From: Deinococcus sp.
Lineage (GTDB): Bacteria; Deinococcota; Deinococci; Deinococcales; Deinococcaceae
Assembly (NCBI GenBank): GCA_025351205.1
Contig: JANXWI010000541.1
Coordinates: forward strand, 1 to 6,558
Length of the DNA stretch: 6,558 nucleotides
Direction of reading: 5' to 3'
The notes beneath the pieces are model-generated. The model was not told where the DNA came from. It did no database searches and worked only from the letters and a program-made list of their open reading frames with translations. Shown one piece after another: positions 1 to 6,370 of the stretch (positions are counted from its first letter, which is position 1; every line of letters starts with the position of its first letter). The translations under genes and the position numbers were made by a program.

Positions 1-134
1 CCGCCCGTGGCTGGAATCGCCACCCGACCCCGTTCGTTTGGGGTGGCAAAAGGAAAGCAAGGCGAGATCGGGCCCGTTCTAGACGCCATGCACTGGGTGG
101 CTCTGGAGCGTGCTCGACTCAGGCAATCTCTTGA
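1..134 (+). CDS. IS630-family transposase, C-terminal end (partial)
   Basis: The frame starting at base 3 is open from the window edge to a TGA at 132-134 and gives 43 residues. It reads NRHPTPFVWGG followed by a strongly basic stretch (KRKARRDRARSRRHALGG) and ends GSGACSTQAIS. A PTPF-W-GG segment followed by an Arg/Lys-rich tail ending in GGSGAC is, from memory, typical of the C-terminus of IS630/Tc1-mariner-type DDE transposases. These catalyse cut-and-paste transposition into TA dinucleotides. The catalytic DDE residues lie upstream, outside the window, so activity cannot be judged. Base composition is less GC-rich than the neighbouring genes, which fits a mobile origin. The same bases are open in frame 1 to a TAG at 163-165, but that reading resembles nothing I know. 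The family call rests on this short tail only. Confidence 0.62.
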   Translation, partial: ARGWNRHPTPFVWGGKRKARRDRARSRRHALGGSGACSTQAIS

Positions 135-172
135 ACACGTACATCTGTGGCAAGTGACCCACTAGTACATAG
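135..172 (+). mobile_element. Probable right end of the IS630-like element
   Basis: This is the short untranslated stretch after the transposase stop. IS630 elements normally end within a few tens of bases of the stop, in a terminal inverted repeat beside a duplicated TA. Several TA dinucleotides occur at 164-170 and could mark the junction. The left end of the element is outside the window, so the inverted repeat cannot be matched and the exact boundary is a guess. Confidence 0.35.
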
Positions 173-304
173 ACAACCGATCAGGACGGGGTGAATTTAG
201 GCCACTTCGCTCCCTCACCCTTGAGGGGGGAGGGCTGGGGAGGGGGTGAACGGGCTGAGCATCCAATGACCTACCAGAAGTTGACCCCCATCAGATCGGT
301 TGAC
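172..304. repeat. ~130-bp mini-element with imperfect inverted ends
   Basis: CAACCGATC at 174-182 is repeated in perfect inverse orientation at 294-302. The match continues inward with mismatches: GGGGT at 188-192 pairs with ACCCC at 284-288, and a further AA/TT follows. This gives ends of about 24 bp with roughly 17 matches. No ORF fits inside. The layout is that of a MITE-like non-autonomous element or a small non-coding repeat inserted beside the IS. No clear target-site duplication is visible. The interior carries a hairpin-forming C-run and G-run segment. Confidence 0.5.
225..246 (+). other. G-quadruplex-forming motif
   Basis: The plus strand carries four G-tracts with very short loops: G6, A, G3, CT, G4, A, G5. 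This satisfies the usual intramolecular G-quadruplex pattern of four runs of at least three G with loops of 1-7 nt. The preceding CCCTC (212-216) can instead pair with GAGGG (223-227) in a hairpin, so the two structures would compete. It lies within the inverted-repeat mini-element and not in an obvious promoter. Confidence 0.55.
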
Positions 305-332
305 GGTGGACTAGAGCATTTGTCCGAACTCC

Positions 333-360
333 GCTGACGAAATAACTGCCTTTCGTCAGC
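333..360. repeat. Perfect 10-bp hairpin at left end of the element
   Basis: GCTGACGAAA (333-342), an 8-nt loop, then TTTCGTCAGC (351-360). The arms are fully complementary. It sits 8 bp inside the left terminal repeat, mirroring the hairpin near the right end. Confidence 0.7.
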
Positions 361-369
361 TCCATTGTC

Positions 370-685
370 TTCTTGGCGTGAACAGCGCCGCTTCTTGCCC
401 AGAACGCGCACCTGTATGGGGGCTGGGCGCTGGCGACGCTACGCCGCTTGGGCAGAACGGGAGGAGTGGCGTCCTCATGGGTGTTCCTGGTCAGAACAGC
501 GCCGCGTAGGTGCAAGTCGTCGGGGGCGGCCCCTCCTCTGGCTAGATTGGTCAACACGCTTCTGCACCGGAGGGTGGCGACGCTTGACCGCTCCGTTCAC
601 GACGATACGCGCCTTCTTGTCCAGAACAGCGCCGCTGGCGACGCTTGACCGCTGGGCACGCCTGCCCGCTTCTTGGGCAGAACGG
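370..685 (+). repeat. Cluster of degenerate ~22-bp repeats (TTCTTGnnCAGAACnGCGCCGC)
   Basis: Copies of a core TTCTTG-NN-CAGAAC, often followed by AGCGCCGC, begin near 370, 392, 447, 484, 614 and 670, with a weaker one near 546. The first two are spaced exactly 22 bp. The best copies are at 484-505 and 614-635. Short companions recur between them: TGGCGACGCTTGACCGCT occurs at 575-592 and again at 636-653. Irregular spacing and divergence argue against a CRISPR array. Confidence 0.5.
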
Positions 686-710
686 ACGCGCCTGGGCACG
701 CCTGCCCGCT
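652..710 (+). repeat. 19-bp direct repeat, two copies 40 bp apart
   Basis: CTGGGCACGCCTGCCCGCT occurs exactly at 652-670 and 692-710. Each copy contains a small GGGCA/TGCCC stem with a 4-nt loop. The second copy runs directly into the 37-bp dispersed repeat. A related piece, CCTGGGCACGCC, reappears at 1984-1995. Confidence 0.65.
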
Positions 711-746
711 CGGTCAAAAAGAGAACGCCTTTTTGACAAATGCTCT
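710..746. repeat. 37-bp dispersed repeat with hairpin, copy 1
   Basis: These 37 bases are identical to 3098-3134, and the match stops sharply on both sides. The unit contains GTCAAAAAG, a 7-nt loop and CTTTTTGAC (a perfect 9-bp stem, 712-736), followed by AAATGCTCT. It forms the right end of the 313-746 element. It includes a TTGACA (733-738) resembling a -35 box, but no -10 box lies at the right distance. Confidence 0.8.
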
Positions 747-788
747 GGAATTCTCTGTCAGCCACATGATTTTCTGGACCCTCGGTGT

Positions 789-794
789 TATGTT
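789..794 (+). promoter_or_regulatory. -10 box for a leaderless transcript
   Basis: TATGTT matches TANNNT and ends 6 nt before the ATG at 801, so transcription would start at or near the start codon. No Shine-Dalgarno sequence precedes the ATG, and no good -35 box is visible. The same geometry precedes the genes starting at 2117 and 6166. Confidence 0.45.
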
Positions 795-800
795 CAGGCC

Positions 801-1784
801 ATGTTCTGCAACCGCCGATTCCTGTTTGCCCTGGCCGCGCTGACCTCCGGCCTCGCGGGGGCCACCAGCCTCGACTTCGGGGTGTCTTACGCGCCTGCTG
901 GCGGCACGCTTCTTCAGGACGGGCTGCTGAGAATCGGGGTGCAGGACGTGCAGCTCGGGGGCTTCGGGCTGGCGGCGGGCCTGAGCAGCCGGGCGCTGGA
1001 CGCTTCTTTTACCCGCAGCCTGGTGCTGCCGGGGCTGGGCGCGCTCCGGCTGCGGGCGGACGGAGCCGCGCTGTATTCGGGCGGTCTGCGCGGGGGCCTG
1101 AACCTGAGCGGCACGGCGGGGCCAGTCGCGCTGACCCTGAGCGGCAGCGCCTGGAACGCTTCCCTCACCCGCTTTGACCCGCTGGCACGCTGGGCAGAGG
1201 TGGCCCCCGACCTGCGGGGCAGCGGCGCGGCCCTGGGGGCGTCGGCCCGCTACCGCCTGAACCGTGACACCGTGCTGAACGTGGCAGGAACCCTCGGCGG
1301 TCAGAGCAGCGTGCTGGCCCAGGCCGAATTCCGGCAGGGCGTTCTGAGTTACCGCCTGGGGGTGCGGGCCGGGCAGAACGTGCTGGGCGCGCTGGCGGGC
1401 GCGACCTACGCCGACCCGGATACGGGCGTCACGGCCTCGCTCGACGCTCTGGTGGGACCGGAAACGCTGGGCCTGAACGGGTCTCTGGGCCTGGACGGCG
1501 CGCTGGGCGAGGGCAGCACCGCGAGATTATTCGCCGCCTACGAACCCTGGCGCACCACCTCCGAAGTCCTGCGGTACGGCGTACACGCCAGCTTTCTCCT
1601 CGGCGCGGGCACGCTCAGCCTGGAAGGCTACGGCGGCACACGTTCTGGCGATGTTCAATCTGGTGGTACGGGTGGCACGGCGGGCCAGGGTTTCGGTCTG
1701 AAGGTGGGCTATCTGCTGCCACTCGGGGCAGAAGGGTCAGAGGCCGACCCAGCGCCAGCCGAGGAGGCCCCTCCGCAGCCTTGA
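801..1784 (+). CDS. Exported protein of unknown function, probably beta-rich (outer-membrane-like)
   Basis: The 327-residue product is not recognised as a named family. Residues 1-21 form a signal peptide: RR at 5-6, a hydrophobic core FLFALAAL, and an A-G-A cleavage site after residue 21. The mature part is rich in Gly, Ala, Leu and Ser, with alternating hydrophobic/polar stretches separated by Gly turns (for example 81-90, 107-117, 180-190, 222-231, 268-277). This pattern suits amphipathic beta-strands of a barrel or other envelope beta-structure. One of the last predicted strands, around 296-307 (GFGLKVGYLLPL), is followed by an acidic Pro/Ala/Glu tail (310-327). I see no catalytic motif. 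The frame is open upstream to an ATG at 645, but that extension would run through the repeat element and hide the signal peptide, so ATG 801 is preferred. It is followed by a small palindromic repeat. The function is open; outer-membrane placement is inference. Confidence 0.75.
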   Translation: MFCNRRFLFALAALTSGLAGATSLDFGVSYAPAGGTLLQDGLLRIGVQDVQLGGFGLAAGLSSRALDASFTRSLVLPGLGALRLRADGAALYSGGLRGGLNLSGTAGPVALTLSGSAWNASLTRFDPLARWAEVAPDLRGSGAALGASARYRLNRDTVLNVAGTLGGQSSVLAQAEFRQGVLSYRLGVRAGQNVLGALAGATYADPDTGVTASLDALVGPETLGLNGSLGLDGALGEGSTARLFAAYEPWRTTSEVLRYGVHASFLLGAGTLSLEGYGGTRSGDVQSGGTGGTAGQGFGLKVGYLLPLGAEGSEADPAPAEEAPPQP

Positions 1785-1831
1785 GGGTACCGGAACCACC
1801 GTTGCCCGCGTCCTGGCGAGAGCAGCGACTC

Positions 1832-1965
1832 ATACCAATTCCGATTGATTCCGTTCTGTTTTCGGAATCAATCCGACCAACGGGAGTAGGAAAAATACGG
1901 ATTTTGCGGCATGCAGGAACAGCCGGTGCAGTTCCGGGTGTTACGGAATAGAGCGGAATCCGTAT
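1832..1965. repeat. 134-bp small non-coding repeat with inverted ends (family member 1)
   Basis: The left end (1832-1853) and the reverse complement of the right end (1944-1965) share the 22-bp pattern ATAC-NN-ATTCCG-NNNN-ATTCCG. Just inside the left end, GATTGATTCCG (1843-1853) and CGGAATCAATC (1863-1873) form a perfect 11-bp stem with a 9-nt loop. The interior has AAAAATACGGATT (1891-1903) and a GGAAC/GTTCC pair. A second, shorter member with the same end pattern lies at 4610-4681. Small non-coding repeats of roughly this size are known from Deinococcus genomes; which published family this would be I cannot say. It may also help end transcription of the upstream gene. Confidence 0.7.
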
Positions 1966-2104
1966 CATGAGAACGGCAAGCCACCTGGGCACGCCCTCCT
2001 GACCAGCGCAGCGCGGCCAGACACATCTGATCAGTGGCAGAGGTCGAGGACCGCTGACGCTCCGGCGCTCATTCAAGATGAGAAAACCGCTCTGACGGAT
2101 GCCT

Positions 2105-2110
2105 TAAACT
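2105..2110 (+). promoter_or_regulatory. -10 box for a leaderless transcript of the PPIase gene
   Basis: TAAACT fits TANNNT and ends 6 nt before the ATG at 2117. No Shine-Dalgarno sequence is present between box and start, and no good -35 element is seen 16-18 bp upstream. This supports both the chosen start and leaderless translation. Confidence 0.5.
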
Positions 2111-2116
2111 GTCCAT

Positions 2117-2848
2117 ATGCGTCCAACCACCCTCTGCCTGACCCTGACCCCCGGCCTGCTGCTCCTGAGTCTGGCGGCCTGCGCCCCGGCCCGCAACGCG
2201 GCCCAGACCGGGACGGCCCAGCCCACGACCACACAGCCCACGACAAGTCAGGCCACCACCACGGCGGCAACGCCTGCTCCGGCAGCGGCCCCTGCGCCCA
2301 CTTCCGCCTACACCGCCGTTCCTTTCCTGAGCGACAAGCCCCTTCGCAGTTTCAGGGCGGCGGGCAAGGTGACCGATCCGGCCAAGAAGTACCGTGCCCT
2401 GCTCAACACCAGCAAGGGCCTGGTCACCATCGACCTGAACTCAGTGGCCGCGCCGATAGCGGTCAACAGCTTCGTGTTTCTGGCGCTCAATCATTTCTAT
2501 GACGGCCTGACGTTTCACCGCGTGGTGGAGGGCTTCGTGGCCCAGGGCGGTGACCCCGCCGGAACGGGCGCGGGCGGCCCCGGCTACACCTTCACCACCG
2601 AAACAACCCCGGCGGCCCGCTTCGACGCGGCGGGCGTACTGGGCATGGCCCGCTCCCAGAGCCGCGACAGCAACGGTTCGCAGTTTTTCATCACGCTCGC
2701 CCCGGCCAATTTTCTGAGCGGCGATTACAGCGTGTTCGGCAAGGTCATCAGCGGCCAGGACGCCGTGAACGCCCTGACCAAGACCGAAAACGGCAGCGCC
2801 AAGCCGGATACCATCGTGAAGGTAGAAATTCAGGTTGCCAGCAAGTAG
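2117..2848 (+). CDS. Cyclophilin-type peptidyl-prolyl cis-trans isomerase, lipoprotein
   Basis: The 243-residue product would catalyse cis-trans isomerisation of Xaa-Pro bonds and assist folding of exported proteins. Residues 1-22 are a lipoprotein signal peptide with lipobox L19-A20-A21-C22, so C22 is the likely lipidated, membrane-anchored residue. A low-complexity Thr/Pro/Ala linker follows (about 23-66). The cyclophilin domain spans about 91-243. It contains FYDGLTFHRVVEGF (127-140), VAQGGDPAGTG (141-151), GMARS (176-180) and GSQFFITLAP (187-196). Matched to human cyclophilin A, R135 corresponds to the catalytic Arg55, F140 to Phe60, Q143 to Gln63, Q189 to Gln111 and F191 to Phe113. The cyclosporin-contacting Trp121 appears to be F199 and His126 to be Y204, as in many bacterial cyclophilins, which suggests low cyclosporin sensitivity. 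It stands alone on its strand and is convergent with ftsZ. Confidence 0.92.
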   Translation: MRPTTLCLTLTPGLLLLSLAACAPARNAAQTGTAQPTTTQPTTSQATTTAATPAPAAAPAPTSAYTAVPFLSDKPLRSFRAAGKVTDPAKKYRALLNTSKGLVTIDLNSVAAPIAVNSFVFLALNHFYDGLTFHRVVEGFVAQGGDPAGTGAGGPGYTFTTETTPAARFDAAGVLGMARSQSRDSNGSQFFITLAPANFLSGDYSVFGKVISGQDAVNALTKTENGSAKPDTIVKVEIQVASK

Positions 2849-2966
2849 AATTGCTGACTTGGAAGCGTCAGGCAAGCGGCATAGATGAATTGGCGCCTCA
2901 GAATATACTTTTTAGTTTGTGAGCAGATCAATTCTGTGTAGAATTATAATTAAGCTGAAAGATAAA

Positions 2967-3005
2967 CACCCTGCTCTTTCTACTGAGAGCAGGGTGATTT
3001 CTTTT
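2967..3005. terminator. Strong intrinsic, probably bidirectional terminator
   Basis: CACCCTGCTCT (2967-2977), an 8-nt loop and AGAGCAGGGTG (2986-2996) form a perfect 11-bp GC-rich stem. It is followed on the plus strand by ATTTCTTTT. On the minus strand the stem is followed by TTTATCTTT. It lies about 120 bp past the PPIase stop and would also block transcripts arriving from ftsZ. Confidence 0.75.
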
Positions 3006-3097
3006 CGCTTAGGGCAGTTGTCCAAATTCCGGTACGAGAGAACAACACTCTCGTCCCTCCATTCTCCCACCTGCTCGACTAAATTCACTCCCGTTGG

Positions 3098-3134
3098 TCG
3101 GTCAAAAAGAGAACGCCTTTTTGACAAATGCTCT
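3098..3134. repeat. 37-bp dispersed repeat with hairpin, copy 2
   Basis: Identical over 37 bases to 710-746, in the same orientation, including the 9-bp stem GTCAAAAAG/CTTTTTGAC (3100-3124) and the AAATGCTCT end. I find no matching AGAGCATTTGTC nearby, so this is a solo end and not a complete copy of the 434-bp element. Confidence 0.8.
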
Positions 3135-3304
3135 AGGGCAGCACTACGGACAGTGTTTCTACGCTCGTTCAGAGCAGCGGCCTGAGGGGGCCACCGCAGA
3201 GCGTGACCCGATTTACATCCACCAACTCTTTGGCGATGTTCCTCTGACAGTTGATCAGTTCATTTAAAAATGCACACCTGTCCATTAAGACTTCCAGTTT
3301 TCAC

Positions 3305-4372
<1,068 letters not shown>

Positions 4373-4474
4373 CAATACACTCCTCTTGTAGACGGGGCCG
4401 TGGCTGCCCTGCCCGTACGCTGCACAGGAACTCCGGTTACGAGGAACAGGCCATGCAGGGTGGAAACTCCGCAC

Positions 4475-4480
4475 AGTGTA
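4475..4480 (-). promoter_or_regulatory. Candidate -10 box upstream of ftsZ
   Basis: On the minus strand these bases read TACACT, within the 10-mer CGCTACACTG that also occurs exactly at the hisF promoter (6172-6181). It lies about 100 nt before the ftsZ ATG and would give a leadered transcript, fitting the presence of a Shine-Dalgarno sequence. No convincing -35 box is seen, so this is tentative. Confidence 0.3.
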
Positions 4481-4609
4481 GCGCACACTTTGAGGCGGGC
4501 ATGCGGCACGTCAGCGTGGCGTGATCGAAACGTGATCTCGCCCTTCATACAGGTTCCGGGTGAACGGTGATGTTCTGTTCATCCAGGGCCAGGAAGGAGA
4601 AGGAAAGGA

Positions 4610-4681
4610 ATACTGATTTTGATGGGGCGTTGTATTTTTGGCGGGGTTCCAAAAATACAACGGATTGGCCGGAACCAGTAT
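4610..4681. repeat. 72-bp palindromic small repeat (family member 2)
   Basis: The ends ATACTGATTTTG (4610-4621) and the reverse complement of 4670-4681, ATACTGGTTCCG, match the ATACNNATTCCG ends of the repeat at 1832-1965. The centre is a perfect 14-bp stem (4628-4641 with 4649-4662) with a 7-nt loop. Its right arm CCAAAAATACAACGGATT recalls AAAAATACGGATT inside the other member. The whole unit is close to one long hairpin and starts 10 bp after the hisIE stop. It could slow or end transcription from hisIE, but no T-tract follows the stem on the minus strand, so it is not a classic terminator. Confidence 0.68.
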
Positions 4682-4691
4682 CAGGGGCCGC

Positions 4692-5386
4692 TCAGCCCGC
4701 CTCTTTCGGCCCCTTCAGCCCGCTTCTGCCCTCCCGCTGTTCGAGCACGGCGGCCACCTCGGCGGGGGTCACGCCCACCTCGGCCATCGCAAACAGGGTA
4801 TGAAACAGCAGGTCGGCCACCTCTGTTCTCAGTTCGGCGGCGGCGGCCTGTCGTTCGGTCAGGCTGCCTGTGGCGGCGTTCTTGGCGGCCAGCAGCACCT
4901 CGCCCGACTCCTCGACGATCTTTTTCAGAATGCGGTCCAGGCCGCCCGCGTGCAGCCGCGCCACATAACTGTTCTCCGGCAGGGTTTCCAGGCGTTCCCG
5001 GATGGTGCCGTAGACCCGCTCCAGCACGGTATCCAGAGCTGGAGTGGCGTCAGGGGCCGGTGTTTCCTCTTCCAGCAGCGGCGTGTAAAAGCAGCTGTAG
5101 GCCCCGGTGTGGCAGGCCGGGCCACTCTGCTGCACGCGGTAGAGCAGGCTGTCGCCGTCGCAGTCGAGCGACACGCTCAGCACGTGCTGCACGTTTCCGC
5201 TGGTCAGACCCTTGATCCAGAGTTTCCCCCGCGAACGGCTGAAGTAGGTGCCCTGGTGCGTGGCGAGCGTGTGTTCCAGCGCTTCACGGTTGGCGTACGC
5301 CTGCATCAGCACCGCCCCCGTGGCGGCGTCCTGCGTGACCACGGGCACCAGCCCGTCCGGGCCGAAGTTGACCTGACCCGGACCCT

Positions 5387-5390
<4 letters not shown>
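4692..5390 (-). CDS. hisIE: Bifunctional phosphoribosyl-AMP cyclohydrolase / phosphoribosyl-ATP pyrophosphohydrolase
   Basis: The 232-residue cytoplasmic enzyme carries out histidine biosynthesis steps 2 and 3: hydrolysis of PR-ATP to PR-AMP and opening of the adenine ring. The HisI domain (about 8-105) has the metal-binding DCDGD (76-80; C77 with D76, D78, D80) and PACHTGAYSC (91-100), giving the usual zinc cysteines C77, C93 and C100. The HisE domain (about 118-220) shows the MazG-like metal motif E160-E161-x-x-E164 and E190-x-x-D193. Length and order fit the usual HisIE fusion. Its GTG start overlaps the hisF stop (GTGA), with GGAG 6 nt upstream inside hisF, so translation is probably coupled. 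The C-terminal tail (221-232) is short and charged. It is followed by a small palindromic repeat. Confidence 0.95.
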
Positions 5391-6166
<776 letters not shown>

Positions 6167-6172
6167 CCGGGC

Positions 6173-6178
6173 AGTGTA
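6173..6178 (-). promoter_or_regulatory. -10 box for leaderless hisF
   Basis: On the minus strand this reads TACACT, ending 6 nt before the GTG at 6166. This supports GTG 6166 as the start and a leaderless hisF-hisIE transcript. The surrounding CGCTACACTG is shared with the ftsZ upstream region. No clear -35 box is seen. Confidence 0.5.
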
Positions 6179-6359
6179 GCGGGTGGCTGCCGCATGAATG
6201 CCCACTGAAGGCTGTTTTCACCTGTAGAACGATTCTTGTCGGAGAGGTGCAGGTCCAATAGGGCCAAAGTCTCACTTTGCCTTCACCCGGAATGTTAATC
6301 TTAGATAAAGATAAGGCCCGCTGGATATGGAGGCCGCAGACGAAACGGCGGGAATGGCC

Positions 6360-6365
6360 TGGAGG
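6360..6365 (+). promoter_or_regulatory. Shine-Dalgarno sequence of the response regulator
   Basis: GGAGG at 6361-6365 lies 5 nt before the ATG at 6371. This gene therefore looks leadered, unlike hisF diverging from it. Confidence 0.65.
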
Positions 6366-6370
6366 CGGGA

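Larger units (their letters stand above)
313..746. repeat. 434-bp non-coding element with 12-bp terminal inverted repeats
   Basis: AGAGCATTTGTC at 313-324 is exactly the reverse complement of GACAAATGCTCT at 735-746. Each end is followed inward by a perfect hairpin: a 10-bp stem at 333-342/351-360 on the left and a 9-bp stem at 712-720/728-736 on the right. The interior holds repeated copies of a TTCTTGnnCAGAAC-like motif and a 19-bp direct repeat. Open frames crossing it (for example 365-736 on the plus strand) translate into low-complexity Arg/Trp-rich sequence that follows the repeats, so I do not call genes. It looks like a composite non-autonomous element or a nest of small dispersed repeats. 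Confidence 0.55.
1785..2116. other. Intergenic gap between the exported protein and the PPIase lipoprotein
   Basis: This 332-bp gap contains the 134-bp palindrome-ended repeat (1832-1965). After it lies a segment with AGAACGG (1970-1976) and CCTGGGCACGCC (1984-1995), which recalls 679-702 in the upstream element. A small CTCAT/ATGAG hairpin (2068-2082) and the promoter of the next gene complete it. Open frames on the minus strand across the repeat show no protein-like features. No T-tract terminator was found after the stop at 1784. Confidence 0.6.
2849..3304. other. Convergent intergenic gap, partly AT-rich, without a gene
   Basis: This 456-bp gap lies between the ends of the PPIase gene and ftsZ. 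Positions 2880-3000 are clearly more AT-rich than the rest of the window. In order it holds a weak bulged stem (2851-2875), an AATTCT/AGAATT stem (2930-2945), the strong terminator at 2967-2996, an ACGAGAG/CTCTCGT stem (3034-3054), and the 37-bp dispersed repeat (3098-3134). From 3135 to 3304 I see nothing I can name, including no T-tract terminator for ftsZ. Open frames here (2912-3127, 2919-3185) read through repeats and look spurious. Confidence 0.6.
4373..4691 (-). other. Leader/intergenic region between hisIE and ftsZ
   Basis: This 319-bp gap carries the ftsZ ribosome-binding site (4381-4386), a candidate -10 box TACACT (4480-4475, minus strand), a purine-rich plus-strand tract (about 4590-4610), and the 72-bp palindromic repeat next to the hisIE stop. 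The plus-strand frames 4235-4570 and 4567-4803 overlap real genes on the other strand and look spurious. The gap is large enough for ftsZ to have its own promoter. Confidence 0.6.

Noticed and set aside
370..685. CRISPR array
   Set aside because: The repeats are degenerate and irregularly spaced, without uniform spacers, and no cas gene is present.
365..736. 123-codon plus-strand open frame, with several opposite-strand frames, in the repeat element
   Set aside because: The translation is low-complexity Arg/Trp-rich sequence that simply follows the short DNA repeats. No ribosome-binding site or domain is seen.
733..761. TTGACA in the 37-bp repeat as a -35 box for the gene at 801
   Set aside because: No -10-like hexamer lies 16-18 bp downstream, and the plausible -10 box at 789 is 50 bp away.
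645..800. N-terminal extension of the exported protein from ATG 645
   Set aside because: It reads through the 19-bp and 37-bp repeats and would bury a clear signal peptide that starts at 801.
788..807. Radiation/desiccation response motif (RDRM) at TTATGT
   Set aside because: Only one half-site resembles the palindrome TTATGTnATTnACATAA; the ACATAA half is missing.
1615..2076. 153-codon minus-strand frame over the 134-bp repeat
   Set aside because: It overlaps the 3' end of the exported-protein gene and a palindromic repeat, and has no recognisable domain.
2912..3185. Short open frames on both strands in the convergent gap
   Set aside because: They cross the terminator hairpin and the dispersed repeat, and the shared SKRRSLFDR start is just the repeat translated.
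3135..3304. Possible RNA gene or ftsZ terminator
   Set aside because: Only short, weak stems such as CATTT/AAATG are present. No tRNA-like cloverleaf or stem plus T-tract was found.
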